From positions 558,001 to 622,000 of the forward strand of contig CP048747.1 of assembly GCA_011752475.1 (NCBI GenBank): 64,000 bases of DNA. The letters run 5' to 3'. This stretch comes from Buchnera aphidicola (Microlophium carnosum). GTDB lineage: Bacteria; Pseudomonadota; Gammaproteobacteria; Enterobacterales; Enterobacteriaceae. A program made the position numbers and the translations under genes. Below, in pieces: positions 29,060 to 37,359 of this stretch; position 1 is the stretch's first letter, and each line of letters opens with the position of its first letter. The notes under the pieces were generated by a model. It saw only the letters and a program-made list of their open reading frames with translations. It made no database searches and was not told where the DNA came from.

Positions 29060-29737
29060 ATGAACAATATCTATTTTAATTACAAACTTATAAAAAAAAA
29101 TAGAAGATATTGTAAAAGAAAATAATCTTTCTTTAAAAAAAATAAAAATAATTGCAATTAGTAAAAATCAAAATACTGATATTATTGAACAAGCAATATC
29201 ATCAGGAATTAACAATTTTAGAGAAAACTATCTACAAGAAAGTATTTTAAAAATAAAAAAATGAAAAAATATAAAAATATTATCTGACATTTTATTGGTA
29301 AAAAACAGTCTAATAAAGATAAAAAGATTGCTCAGAATTTTTCTTGGTGTCAAACAGTTGATCAAAAAAAATTGCTATTTTATTAAATAAATTTAGACCA
29401 AAAAATTTTCCATCAATGAATGTATTAATACAAGTTAATCATTTTAGAGAACTAAAAGAAAATAGTATTGATACACATAAATATCAAGCACTAGAAAAAG
29501 TGATTGCTTTAATGCCTAATTTAAATTTAAGAGGAATTATGGCGATACCTTCTAAAGAAGTAAATATTATTAAAAATAATATTGAATACGAAAAAATAAA
29601 AAATATATTCAATCAATTAAAAAGAAAATATCTATCGGTAGATACCTTATCATTAGGTACAAATTTTGATATAAAAAGAATCGCTACTTGCCACAAGCAA
29701 TATGGTAAGGATTGGACGCAATACTTTTAATAGATAA
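29060..29737 (+). pseudogene. yggS: Degraded yggS (PLP homeostasis protein)
   Basis: YggS is a PLP-binding protein (PLPBP) that helps control vitamin B6 levels. Fragments in shifting frames follow E. coli YggS: KIKIIAISKNQN near 29,140 (with the PLP lysine), EQAISSGINNFRENYLQESI near 29,200, then a stop and frame changes, then an open 105-codon stretch from 29,416 including NVLIQVNHF, LNLRGIMAIPSKEV and VDTLSLGTNFDI, and finally, one frame over, NMVRIGRNTF. At least two frameshifts and a stop interrupt it. It lies between ruvX and hemW, its E. coli-like place. The 105-codon remnant alone would lack the PLP lysine. Confidence 0.9.
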
Positions 29738-29781
29738 AAACTTATTCTTTAAATTTAATCTAAAAAGATAAAATTATTATC

Positions 29782-30912
29782 ATGTTTACACTACCCCCTA
29801 TTAGCTTATACATTCATATTCCTTGGTGCTTAAAAAAATGTGGATATTGTGATTTTTATTCATATGTTAGTCAAGAAGTTATTCCTGAAAAAAAATATAT
29901 TGAAAATTTATTAAAAGATTTTGAAAAGGATTTATATCTAATTAACAATAGAGAAATCAATACTATTTTTATTGGTGGAGGTACACCTAGTTTATTAAAA
30001 AACAATTCTATAAAGACATTACTCTACGGAATAAAAAAAAGAAACATTATTTCTAAAAATGCAGAAATTAGTATAGAAGCAAATCCTAAAACGATAGAGT
30101 ATCAACGTTTTATTCATTATAAAAATTCTGGTATTAATCGTTTTTCTCTCGGTGTACAAACATTTAATTCAAACTTTCTAAAAAAAATAGAACGTACATA
30201 TGATGCAAAAGAAGTAATAAATGCAGTTATAGAATCAAAAAAAATCAGTGATAACTTAAATCTAGATTTAATGTATGGTTTGCCTGGTCAATTACTAGAA
30301 GATGCATTATCAGATTTACGGTTTGCTATTAAATACAATCCATCTCACATATCATGGTACCAACTCACCATAGAACCTAATACCGTATTTTATGCAAAAA
30401 AAATAAAACTACCTGATGAAGATACAATATTCAATATGCTAATTGAAGGTAATAAATTATTAAAAAAATCAGGATATAAAAAATATGAAATATCTTCATA
30501 TTCAAAAATTAATTATCAGTGCCAACACAATCTTAATTATTGGAATTTTGGAGATTATATAGGAATAGGTTGCGGTGCTCATGGAAAAATTACACAAAAA
30601 AATGGAAAAATTATTCGAACTACTAAAAATAAAAGCATCAATGATTTTTTAAATGGAAATTATCTAAACTCTATACATATAGTATCTGACGAAGATAAAA
30701 TATTTGAATATTTTATGAACGTATTTAGACTCTATCAACCAGTTTTTAAAAAACATTTTCGAGAAAAAACTAATCTAAATGAAAGTGTTATAGAAAAAAA
30801 TATTCAAATAGCAATAAAAAAAGGATTTTTAATCAATAAGTTAGATTACTGGAATACAACAAAAAAAGGGAAAAATTTTTTAAATTTACTATTAGAAATA
30901 TTTTTAAAATAA
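29782..30912 (+). CDS. hemW: HemW (radical SAM, heme chaperone)
   Basis: HemW is a radical SAM relative of coproporphyrinogen dehydrogenase that binds heme and is thought to deliver it to membrane respiratory proteins; it is not a proven CPDH. The 376-residue product (E. coli 378) has the cluster motif CLKKCGYC (Cys 16, 20, 23), FIGGGTPSLL as the SAM-binding GGE-like element, and the HemN C-terminal region. It is 20 residues into the protein that the cysteines occur, as in the family. It is convergent with trmB, 10 bases apart. Confidence 0.96.
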   Translation: MFTLPPISLYIHIPWCLKKCGYCDFYSYVSQEVIPEKKYIENLLKDFEKDLYLINNREINTIFIGGGTPSLLKNNSIKTLLYGIKKRNIISKNAEISIEANPKTIEYQRFIHYKNSGINRFSLGVQTFNSNFLKKIERTYDAKEVINAVIESKKISDNLNLDLMYGLPGQLLEDALSDLRFAIKYNPSHISWYQLTIEPNTVFYAKKIKLPDEDTIFNMLIEGNKLLKKSGYKKYEISSYSKINYQCQHNLNYWNFGDYIGIGCGAHGKITQKNGKIIRTTKNKSINDFLNGNYLNSIHIVSDEDKIFEYFMNVFRLYQPVFKKHFREKTNLNESVIEKNIQIAIKKGFLINKLDYWNTTKKGKNFLNLLLEIFLK

Positions 30913-30922
30913 ACTTAAAACA

Positions 30923-31642
30923 TTATTTGATTAATTGAAACATTAAATCAAAAATTTTATTACCTTGAATATATCCTTTTCGTTCAAATTTCGTTACTAT
31001 ACGAGAGATAGGACGTTTAATAAAATTATTTGTTTTAGATAAATTTTTATAGTTTTTAATATCTTTTATTTGATCTAATATGTAAAAAGCATATGCTTCT
31101 GAATCAGTAGCAATATGTAATATACCATCTATTATTAATTTCTTTGCAATTATCTTTAAGAAACTATTTTGCAAAAGTCTTCTTTTATGATGACGTTTTT
31201 TATGCCAAGGATCTGGAAAAAAAATTTGTATAGTCGATAAAGTATGATCTATAATCATATTATGCATTACTTCGATTGCATCATAATAAATAATTCTTAA
31301 ATTTTTAATTTGATAAACATAGGCAGCATGTAAACAAGATCCTATCCCTGATTTATATACTTCTATTCCTAAAAAATTTTTCTCAGGAAAATTCATTGCA
31401 GTTTTAACTAAAGATTCACCTGAACCAAAACCAATTTCTAATACAATTGGAGCATAACGATTAAAAATAGACATTAAATTTAATGCTCTTGATTGAAAAT
31501 CTACACCAATCCAAGACCAATATTTTTGAATTGCACTTAATTGAGATGTAGTAATACGACCTTTTCTGCATACAAAACTGCGAATTTGACGTAAAAAAGT
31601 GCCATTATAATTATATTGAGGAGTTAGAATATTATTTTTCAT
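30923..31642 (-). CDS. trmB: tRNA (guanine-N7)-methyltransferase
   Basis: TrmB makes m7G46 in the variable loop of many tRNAs. The 239-residue product equals E. coli TrmB in length. It has RSFVCRKGRIT at the N-terminus, the SAM-binding LEIGFGSGESL near residue 70, and the TIQIFFPDPWHKKRHHKRR motif with the catalytic Asp. It is convergent with hemW and divergent from mutY, as in E. coli. Confidence 0.97.
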   Translation of the reverse strand: MKNNILTPQYNYNGTFLRQIRSFVCRKGRITTSQLSAIQKYWSWIGVDFQSRALNLMSIFNRYAPIVLEIGFGSGESLVKTAMNFPEKNFLGIEVYKSGIGSCLHAAYVYQIKNLRIIYYDAIEVMHNMIIDHTLSTIQIFFPDPWHKKRHHKRRLLQNSFLKIIAKKLIIDGILHIATDSEAYAFYILDQIKDIKNYKNLSKTNNFIKRPISRIVTKFERKGYIQGNKIFDLMFQLIK

Positions 31643-31758
31643 GTCTTATTTAATATTTCTATATTAAATTAGTTAAAATATTTTATCTGAATAATATTAT
31701 TATATTAATATTTTTTACAAAACACATCTACAATTTTTTATAAAAAATGGTTTTTATT

Positions 31759-32835
31759 ATGATGACAAAATATTTTTTTTCACAATTAGTTTTAAACTGG
31801 TATCATAAAAATGGCAGAAAAAATTTACCATGGCATAAAAATAAAACATTATATACAGTTTGGATATCTGAAATAATGTTGCAACAAACTAAAGTACAAT
31901 CTGTCATTCCTTATTTTGAAAAGTTTATATCAAATTTTCCCAATATAAAATCTTTAAGTAATAGTACATTAGATGATGTTTTACATTTATGGAGTGGTCT
32001 TGGTTATTATAATAGAGCTCAAAACATTTATAAATCAGCAAAAATAATTGAAAAAAAATATAAAGGAATATTTCCTAATCAATTCTCAGATATTATCACA
32101 TTGCCTGGAATAGGAAGATCTACAGCAGGAGCTATTTTATCTTTATCATTAAATTTTTTTTATCCTATTTTAGATGGAAATGTAAAAAGAATTTTAATTC
32201 GTTATTATGGAATAATAGGATTTTTAAAAGATAAAAAAATAGAAAATAAATTATGGAATATAATTGAATCAATTACACCAATACATAATACCAATAAATT
32301 TAATCAAGGTATGATGGATATAGGTTCATCAATTTGTATATCTACAAAACCAAAATGTAAAGTTTGTCCATTAAATGAGAAATGTATTGCTCAAATAGAG
32401 AAACAATGGGAAAAATATCCCTTAAAAAATATAAAAAAAATACATCCTAAAAAAACATCTTGGTTTATTATAATTAAATATAAAAACAATATTTGGCTTG
32501 AAAAAAATACAGAAGAAAAGATTTGGAAAAATTTGTTTTGTTTTCCAAGATTTAATAATAAAAAAATAGCTTTAACATGGTTAAAAGAAAAAAAAATAGA
32601 TATAAATAGATCTCAAAATATGATATCATTTTCTCACAAATTTAGTCATTTTACTCTACATATTTATCCAATTTTACTTTCATTACCTAAAATGGCAAAA
32701 TATTTAAAAGAAAATAATATCAAAATTTGGTACAATTTACATAACCCTCAACACATAGGACTACCTCAACCAGTAGAAAAAATACTTAAATCTTTAAAAA
32801 AAGATATATTTTTAGAAAAAGGAAGATTAAAATAA
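31759..32835 (+). CDS. mutY: Adenine DNA glycosylase MutY
   Basis: MutY removes adenine mispaired with 8-oxoguanine. The start is taken near 31759; 31747 is also in frame. The roughly 358-residue product has the catalytic Glu in SEIMLQQTKV, the helix-hairpin-helix TLPGIGRSTAGAI, the catalytic Asp in PILDGNVKRI, and the [4Fe-4S] cysteines in CISTKPKCKVCPLNEKC. A NUDIX-like C-terminal domain for 8-oxoG recognition follows. Its TAA stop overlaps the yggX ATG by one base. Confidence 0.97.
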   Translation: MMTKYFFSQLVLNWYHKNGRKNLPWHKNKTLYTVWISEIMLQQTKVQSVIPYFEKFISNFPNIKSLSNSTLDDVLHLWSGLGYYNRAQNIYKSAKIIEKKYKGIFPNQFSDIITLPGIGRSTAGAILSLSLNFFYPILDGNVKRILIRYYGIIGFLKDKKIENKLWNIIESITPIHNTNKFNQGMMDIGSSICISTKPKCKVCPLNEKCIAQIEKQWEKYPLKNIKKIHPKKTSWFIIIKYKNNIWLEKNTEEKIWKNLFCFPRFNNKKIALTWLKEKKIDINRSQNMISFSHKFSHFTLHIYPILLSLPKMAKYLKENNIKIWYNLHNPQHIGLPQPVEKILKSLKKDIFLEKGRLK

Positions 32836-33068
32836 TGAGTCGTATTATTTTTTGTACATTTTTAAAAAAGAAATCTGAAGGTCAAGATTTTCAATCTTAT
32901 CCAGGTGAACTAGGTCAAAAAATATATAAACACATCTCAAAGCAAGCATGGAAAAAATGGCTAGAAAAACAAACTATTTTAATTAATGAAAAAAATCTCA
33001 ATATGTTAAACCTTAAAGATCGCAAAACAATTGAAAAATACATGAAGATATTTTTATTTAAAAAATAA
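32835..33068 (+). CDS. yggX: Fe(2+)-trafficking protein YggX
   Basis: YggX is a small protein linked to iron trafficking and protection of Fe-S clusters from oxidation. The 77-residue product starts MSRIIFCTFLKKKSEGQDFQ, with the conserved Cys7, and contains PGELGQKIY and KQTILINEKNLNM. E. coli YggX has 91 residues; about 14 C-terminal residues (after the FLF motif) are missing. It is translationally coupled to mutY, which itself carries an Fe-S cluster. Confidence 0.95.
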   Translation: MSRIIFCTFLKKKSEGQDFQSYPGELGQKIYKHISKQAWKKWLEKQTILINEKNLNMLNLKDRKTIEKYMKIFLFKK

Positions 33069-33166
33069 AATTGTATTACTTATACAATTTACGCAACGTT
33101 TAAAACGTTAAAATATTTTTGCTAAAAATATAATAATATTATTGACTTTATAAAAAAATTCGCACA

Positions 33167-33955
33167 GTGCTTATATTTGATTCCGGCGTCGGTGGATTAT
33201 CTGTATTAAAAACTATAAAAAAACTTTTACCAAAAATTCATTATATTTATATATTAGATAATGAATCATTTCCATATGGCAACAAAACAGAACTTTTTAT
33301 TATTCAGAGAAGTATAAGCATAATTAACACAATAAAAAAAATTTATCCTATTACTATAGTTGTAATTGCTTGTAATACAGTAAGTACTGTAGCTTTATCT
33401 ATTTTAAAAAATAAATTTAATTTTCCTATTATCGGAATATTTCCTGCTATAAAATATGCTGAAAAAATAACTAAAAATAAAATTATTGGTTTAGTAGCTA
33501 CTAAAGCAACTATTAATTCTTATTATACTAAACAAACAATACAAAAAAATTTTTCTTCTAATGATATCAAAATAATAGGTACAAACAAATTAGCCTCAAT
33601 AGCTGAAAAGAAAATTCGAGGAATTCCAGTTTCACAAAAACAATTAAAAAATATTTTTAAATCATGGATAAATCTTCCAATACATCCTGATACTATTATT
33701 TTAGGATGTACCCACTTTTCATTATTGGAAAAAGATATCAAAAAAATTCTATATAAAACATCATCAATTTATTTCATTGACTCAATAAACACAATCATAC
33801 ATCAAATTAAAATTTATTTTAATCAATCTAAAATAAAACAAAACATAAAAAAAAATATTTTTTTATATTCAAAACACAATGATAATTTAAAACAATTATT
33901 ATTTTTTTTGAATAAATATAATTTCACAGTAATACAATATATTAATTTGCATTAA
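33167..33955 (+). CDS. murI: Glutamate racemase
   Basis: MurI makes D-glutamate for peptidoglycan. The product is about 262 residues from a GTG at 33167 (VLIFDSGVGGLSVL). In-frame codons just upstream still match the family but contain no ATG before a stop at 33143, so the start is uncertain and the E. coli N-terminal extension (about 20 residues) is absent. Both catalytic cysteines are present (VVIACNTVST and LGCTHFSLL). The end overlaps the convergent sbcB gene by 14 bases. Confidence 0.95.
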   Translation: MLIFDSGVGGLSVLKTIKKLLPKIHYIYILDNESFPYGNKTELFIIQRSISIINTIKKIYPITIVVIACNTVSTVALSILKNKFNFPIIGIFPAIKYAEKITKNKIIGLVATKATINSYYTKQTIQKNFSSNDIKIIGTNKLASIAEKKIRGIPVSQKQLKNIFKSWINLPIHPDTIILGCTHFSLLEKDIKKILYKTSSIYFIDSINTIIHQIKIYFNQSKIKQNIKKNIFLYSKHNDNLKQLLFFLNKYNFTVIQYINLH

Positions 33956-35384
33956 CATCCTCAAAAAATAATTTTTGATATTTTTGAAAAGCATAAATTA
34001 ATAATTCTTTTAACAATTGTACTTTTTCAAAATTATTAGCATATTTTTTTAATAAGTATTGAATTTGGTTTTGATATTCTTTTAAAGAGACTGGATTAAA
34101 AATATTTAAACAATGTTTTAACCATATTTTTTTTTCATTATTATCTAATGTATCAAAAAAATTACGAGCACGATAGCGAAAAAGCAAATCATTTAAACGA
34201 GCATCATGAAAATTAAAATTAATTTTTTTTAAAAGAACTGGTTTAGTATTTCTAATACTTCTTATTATTTTTTTATCATGTAAGTCAAAAAAAGAGTTAT
34301 ATATTTCTAAATCAACATTACAGGATTTAATATTTTTTTTTTCTTTAGAGAAAATAATTTTAATATTTTTAATGAAAAAATTATTGTTTTTTATTAAATT
34401 AATATTATTTTTCAATAAAGACTTATCAAAATTTAAGCGATTATAATCTTCTTGTCGTACTGTTTGAACTGGTGCTAACATAGGACAACGATTCAAATAT
34501 AACAATACCACGCCTAAATTAAATAAATTTTTAATAAAAAAATCATCAAAATATATTTTTTTACAAATACGTATTAATTCTTTTACATTTTTAAATAAAT
34601 CAATAGCAATTACGATATTAGTATTATTTTGATCCCATATTATAGGCAGTACAAAACTCATATTATGACGAAGAGCACCAAAACAACTAGAAACATAAAT
34701 TATTGGTTTAAATTTTTTTAAATCAATCAATTTATACAATGCATTTTTTTTTCTTATGTTTAAAAAAAAATCAAAAAGTCTAGGTTGGTTTTTTTTGATA
34801 AGTTTTGCTATTTCAATCGTTGCATATACGTCTGAGATAGCATCATGTGCGTTTGAATGTACAATATTATTTATTGTTGTTAAATCTGATAACTTAAAAC
34901 TTGGTAATCCTAATTTATTTTTAGGCCATTTTATACCGATAGGTCTCAACGCATAACATACTCGTAATAAATTTAATAAATCCCAACGAGAATTTCCATT
35001 TTTCCAACTCCATTCATAAGGATCAAAAAAGTTTCTATAAAATATGTTTCTTGTAATTTCATCATCAAAATGAATATTATTATAACCAATAATACAAGTA
35101 TTAGGTTTTATTAAAATCTCATGTATTTTTTTAGAAAAATAATATTCATTACTTCCATATTTTTCTGTATATTGAGGAGTAATATGCGTAATTAACACAG
35201 AATTAGGATCAGGTAAATAATCATCTGATGGAAAACAGTAAAAATACTGCGGTTTATCTATTATATTTAAATTTATATCTGTTCTAATACATGCGAATTG
35301 AGCCGGTTTATCTAAAGATGGATGTATACCAAAAGTCTCATAATCATAAAATAAAAAAGTAGGTGTTTTTTTTTTAAATGGCAT
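33942..35384 (-). CDS. sbcB: Exodeoxyribonuclease I
   Basis: ExoI degrades single-stranded DNA 3' to 5' in recombination and mismatch repair. The 480-residue product (E. coli 475) has the DEDD exonuclease motifs: FLFYDYETFG (Asp, Glu), GYNNIHFDDEITRN and SNAHDAISDVYATIEIAK with His and Asp. The C-terminal SH3-like and helical domains follow but diverge. In E. coli sbcB and yeeX lie near each other, as here with tmaR. Confidence 0.97.
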   Translation of the reverse strand: MPFKKKTPTFLFYDYETFGIHPSLDKPAQFACIRTDINLNIIDKPQYFYCFPSDDYLPDPNSVLITHITPQYTEKYGSNEYYFSKKIHEILIKPNTCIIGYNNIHFDDEITRNIFYRNFFDPYEWSWKNGNSRWDLLNLLRVCYALRPIGIKWPKNKLGLPSFKLSDLTTINNIVHSNAHDAISDVYATIEIAKLIKKNQPRLFDFFLNIRKKNALYKLIDLKKFKPIIYVSSCFGALRHNMSFVLPIIWDQNNTNIVIAIDLFKNVKELIRICKKIYFDDFFIKNLFNLGVVLLYLNRCPMLAPVQTVRQEDYNRLNFDKSLLKNNINLIKNNNFFIKNIKIIFSKEKKNIKSCNVDLEIYNSFFDLHDKKIIRSIRNTKPVLLKKINFNFHDARLNDLLFRYRARNFFDTLDNNEKKIWLKHCLNIFNPVSLKEYQNQIQYLLKKYANNFEKVQLLKELLIYAFQKYQKLFFEDVNAN

Positions 35385-35485
35385 TATTTTTAATTTTAAT
35401 AAAATAATTAAATAAAATATTAAACTCCAAAAAAATTGGTTTAATTAATAAAACGTAAATATAAATATAAAAAAGGATTCTGAAT

Positions 35486-35794
35486 ATGTCAGATACAAAA
35501 AAATCATTTAAAAATGTATTAGAATTTGTGCATAAATTTAGAAGAAAAAATAAAATTAAAAGAGAAATAAGTGATCTTGAAAAAAAAATAAGAGACAATA
35601 AAAAAAGAATATTGCTTTTAGATAATCTTAGCCAGTATATTACATCAGATATGAAATATGAAGAAATTAAAAAAATCATTTTTATGATGAAAAATGATTA
35701 TGAAGATCGAGTAGACGATTACATTGTTAAAAATGCAGAACTATCAAAAGAAAAAAGAAATTTATCAAAAGAATTAAAATTAATTATTAATTAG
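35486..35794 (+). CDS. tmaR: PTS regulator TmaR (YeeX)
   Basis: TmaR (YeeX) is a coiled-coil pole protein that in E. coli binds PTS Enzyme I, sequesters it at the pole and tunes sugar uptake. The 102-residue product aligns closely with E. coli TmaR (109): FKNVLEFVHKFRRKNK, KIRDNKKRILLLDNLSQYI and NDYEDRVDDYIVKNAELSKE are nearly identical. Heptad-like charged helices fill the protein. AAGGA lies eight bases before the ATG. It is divergent from sbcB. The only PTS permease in this window is MtlA. Confidence 0.95.
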   Translation: MSDTKKSFKNVLEFVHKFRRKNKIKREISDLEKKIRDNKKRILLLDNLSQYITSDMKYEEIKKIIFMMKNDYEDRVDDYIVKNAELSKEKRNLSKELKLIIN

Positions 35795-35804
35795 AAGGAC
35801 TTTT

Positions 35805-35877
35805 CTCCTCCGACTGGATTCGAACCAGTGACATACGGATTAACAGTCCGCCGTTCTACCAACTGAACTACAGAGGA
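35805..35877 (-). tRNA. asnT: tRNA-Asn (anticodon GTT)
   Basis: A 73-base tRNA almost identical to E. coli tRNA-Asn. On the minus strand the acceptor TCCTCTG pairs with CGGAGGA (one G-U), the anticodon arm is GGACTGTTAATCC with anticodon GTT, and the T arm is CTGG-TTCGAAT-CCAG. The discriminator is G. CCA is not encoded, since an A-run follows. It overlaps no gene and lies 10 bases past tmaR on the opposite strand. Confidence 0.97.
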
Positions 35878-36017
35878 ATATAAATATATATATCAAAATT
35901 TTTTACATGTGTCAAATATATATATAAAAAAAATATTTTAAAAAAAAATATAAAATTTTTAAAAGAATTCTAGATTATTAGAAAAAATTGATTTATAGTA
36001 AGAGAGTAAAAAAATAT

Positions 36018-36090
36018 GGCCCTTTAGCTCAGTGGTAAGAGCAAGCGACTCATAATCGCTTGGTCGCTGGTTCAAATCCAGCAAGGGCCA
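36018..36090 (+). tRNA. ileX: tRNA-Ile2 (anticodon CAT, read as lysidine-AU)
   Basis: The anticodon is CAT, but the body (GGCCCTTTAGCTCAGTGG, the GGCGACTCATAATCGCTTGG-type anticodon arm and the T arm GCTGG-TTCAAAT-CCAGC) matches E. coli ileX, not elongator or initiator tRNA-Met. C34 must be converted to lysidine by TilS so that it reads AUA, a common codon here. The acceptor AAGGGCC and discriminator A are followed by TCA instead of CCA. Confidence 0.93.
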
Positions 36091-36219
36091 TCAGTAAAAT
36101 TAACTTTTTCTATATGCTATCTAATAAAAATAAAATCATGCTAATTTTTAATATTAATTAAAGTCATTAATATGTAAAATTCTATTTAAATTTTTACAAT
36201 TAATTAGGATGTAATTTTT

Positions 36220-36861
36220 ATGGACTGGAAAAAAGAATTTATCGATTTCTCCTTTAAAAAAAAAGCGTTACAGTTTGGAAATTTTAAATTAAAATCAGGA
36301 CGCACTAGTCCTTATTTTTTTAATTCTGGCTTGTTATCTACAGGAACAGATATTATTAAAATTGGTTTATTTTATGCTCACTCTATAGTAGATTCAAAGA
36401 TAGAATTCGATATTTTGTTTGGTCCAGCATATAAAGGTATTCCTATAGCCGTATCTACTTCTATAGCATTAAAAAATCACTACAATTTAAATATACCATA
36501 TGCTTTTAATCGAAAAGAACTCAAAAAATATGGAGAAAAAGGAGATTTAATTGGAGAAAAAATATATAAAAAAAGAATTATTATTTTAGATGATGTCGTG
36601 ACATCTGGTACAGCAATACATGATTCTATTAAAATCATCGAAGAAAAAAAAGCGGAAATTTCCTCCGTATTTGTACTTTTAGATCGTAAAGAAAAAGGAA
36701 AAAGAAATTTATGTACCATTCAACATCTCAAAAATAAAAAAAGTTATAAAATTATCTCCATCATTACCATTGAAGATTTAATATCTTATTTATTAGAAGA
36801 TAAAACATTAAAAAAACATATACCCGAGTTAATAAAATACCGCGAAAAATATGGAATATAA
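36220..36861 (+). CDS. pyrE: Orotate phosphoribosyltransferase
   Basis: PyrE couples orotate to PRPP to make OMP in de novo pyrimidine synthesis. The 213-residue product equals E. coli PyrE. It has FKLKSGRTSPYFFN near residue 25, FGPAYKGIPIA, the PRPP-binding IIILDDVVTSGTAI and the lysine-rich flexible loop NRKELKKYGEKGDLIG. AGGA lies about eleven bases before the ATG. It is convergent with dut, which keeps the E. coli neighbourhood although slmA is gone. Confidence 0.98.
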   Translation: MDWKKEFIDFSFKKKALQFGNFKLKSGRTSPYFFNSGLLSTGTDIIKIGLFYAHSIVDSKIEFDILFGPAYKGIPIAVSTSIALKNHYNLNIPYAFNRKELKKYGEKGDLIGEKIYKKRIIILDDVVTSGTAIHDSIKIIEEKKAEISSVFVLLDRKEKGKRNLCTIQHLKNKKSYKIISIITIEDLISYLLEDKTLKKHIPELIKYREKYGI

Positions 36862-36871
36862 AATTTTTTTA

Positions 36872-37327
36872 TTATATTATACCAGAATGACCAAAACCTC
36901 CTCCTGCACGTGAAGTTTGATTAAATTCTTGTACTATAGAGAAACATGGTCTAATAACTGGAACAAAAACTATTTGCGCTATTCTATCATCTGGATTAAC
37001 ATAAAAATCTTTATTGCTACGATTCCAGAGAGATATCATTAATTCACCTTGATAATCAGAATCAATCAAACCAACTAAATTACCTAATACAATACCTTTT
37101 TTATGACCTAATCCAGATCTAGGTAAAATTAATGCTGTAATATTAGGATCTGCAATATATATTGCTATTCCTGTTGGAACTAAAATAGTTTTCTGAGACT
37201 GTAATTTAATTGTTTCTTCTAAACAAGCTCTTAAATCTAAACCGGAAGATCCTGAAGTTGCATATGCAGGTAAAGAAAAATTTTTTTTTGCACGTGAATC
37301 TAAAATCTTTATTTCAATATTATTCAT
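36872..37327 (-). CDS. dut: dUTP pyrophosphatase
   Basis: Dut hydrolyses dUTP to dUMP, keeping uracil out of DNA and feeding thymidylate synthesis. The start is taken at the ATG at 37327 (MNNIEIKILDSR, like E. coli MKKIDVKILDPR); a TTG two codons earlier is in frame. The 151-residue product has all five dUTPase motifs, among them YATSGSSGLDLRA, PRSGLGHKKGI, GLIDSDYQGEL and the C-terminal RAGGGFGHSG lid. Confidence 0.98.
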   Translation of the reverse strand: MNNIEIKILDSRAKKNFSLPAYATSGSSGLDLRACLEETIKLQSQKTILVPTGIAIYIADPNITALILPRSGLGHKKGIVLGNLVGLIDSDYQGELMISLWNRSNKDFYVNPDDRIAQIVFVPVIRPCFSIVQEFNQTSRAGGGFGHSGII

Positions 37328-37359
37328 AATCAAATTATATATTTTTTAAAAGATAAATG

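Noticed and set aside
29416..29730. A 104-codon open frame considered as a separate small protein
   Set aside because: It is the C-terminal part of the yggS relic and its last codons have already left the family frame.
33070..33086. Hairpin TTGTAT/ATACAA after yggX as a terminator
   Set aside because: A weak 6-bp AU-rich stem without a solid U-tract; not distinguishable from background.
35374..35679. Minus-strand hydrophobic frame of 101 codons, looking like a membrane protein
   Set aside because: It is antisense to tmaR; the Leu/Phe/Ile-rich look comes from reading a Lys/Glu/Asn-rich gene backwards in AT-rich DNA.
36018..36090. CAT-anticodon tRNA considered as elongator or initiator tRNA-Met
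   Set aside because: The body and stems match E. coli ileX (tRNA-Ile2) far better than either tRNA-Met.
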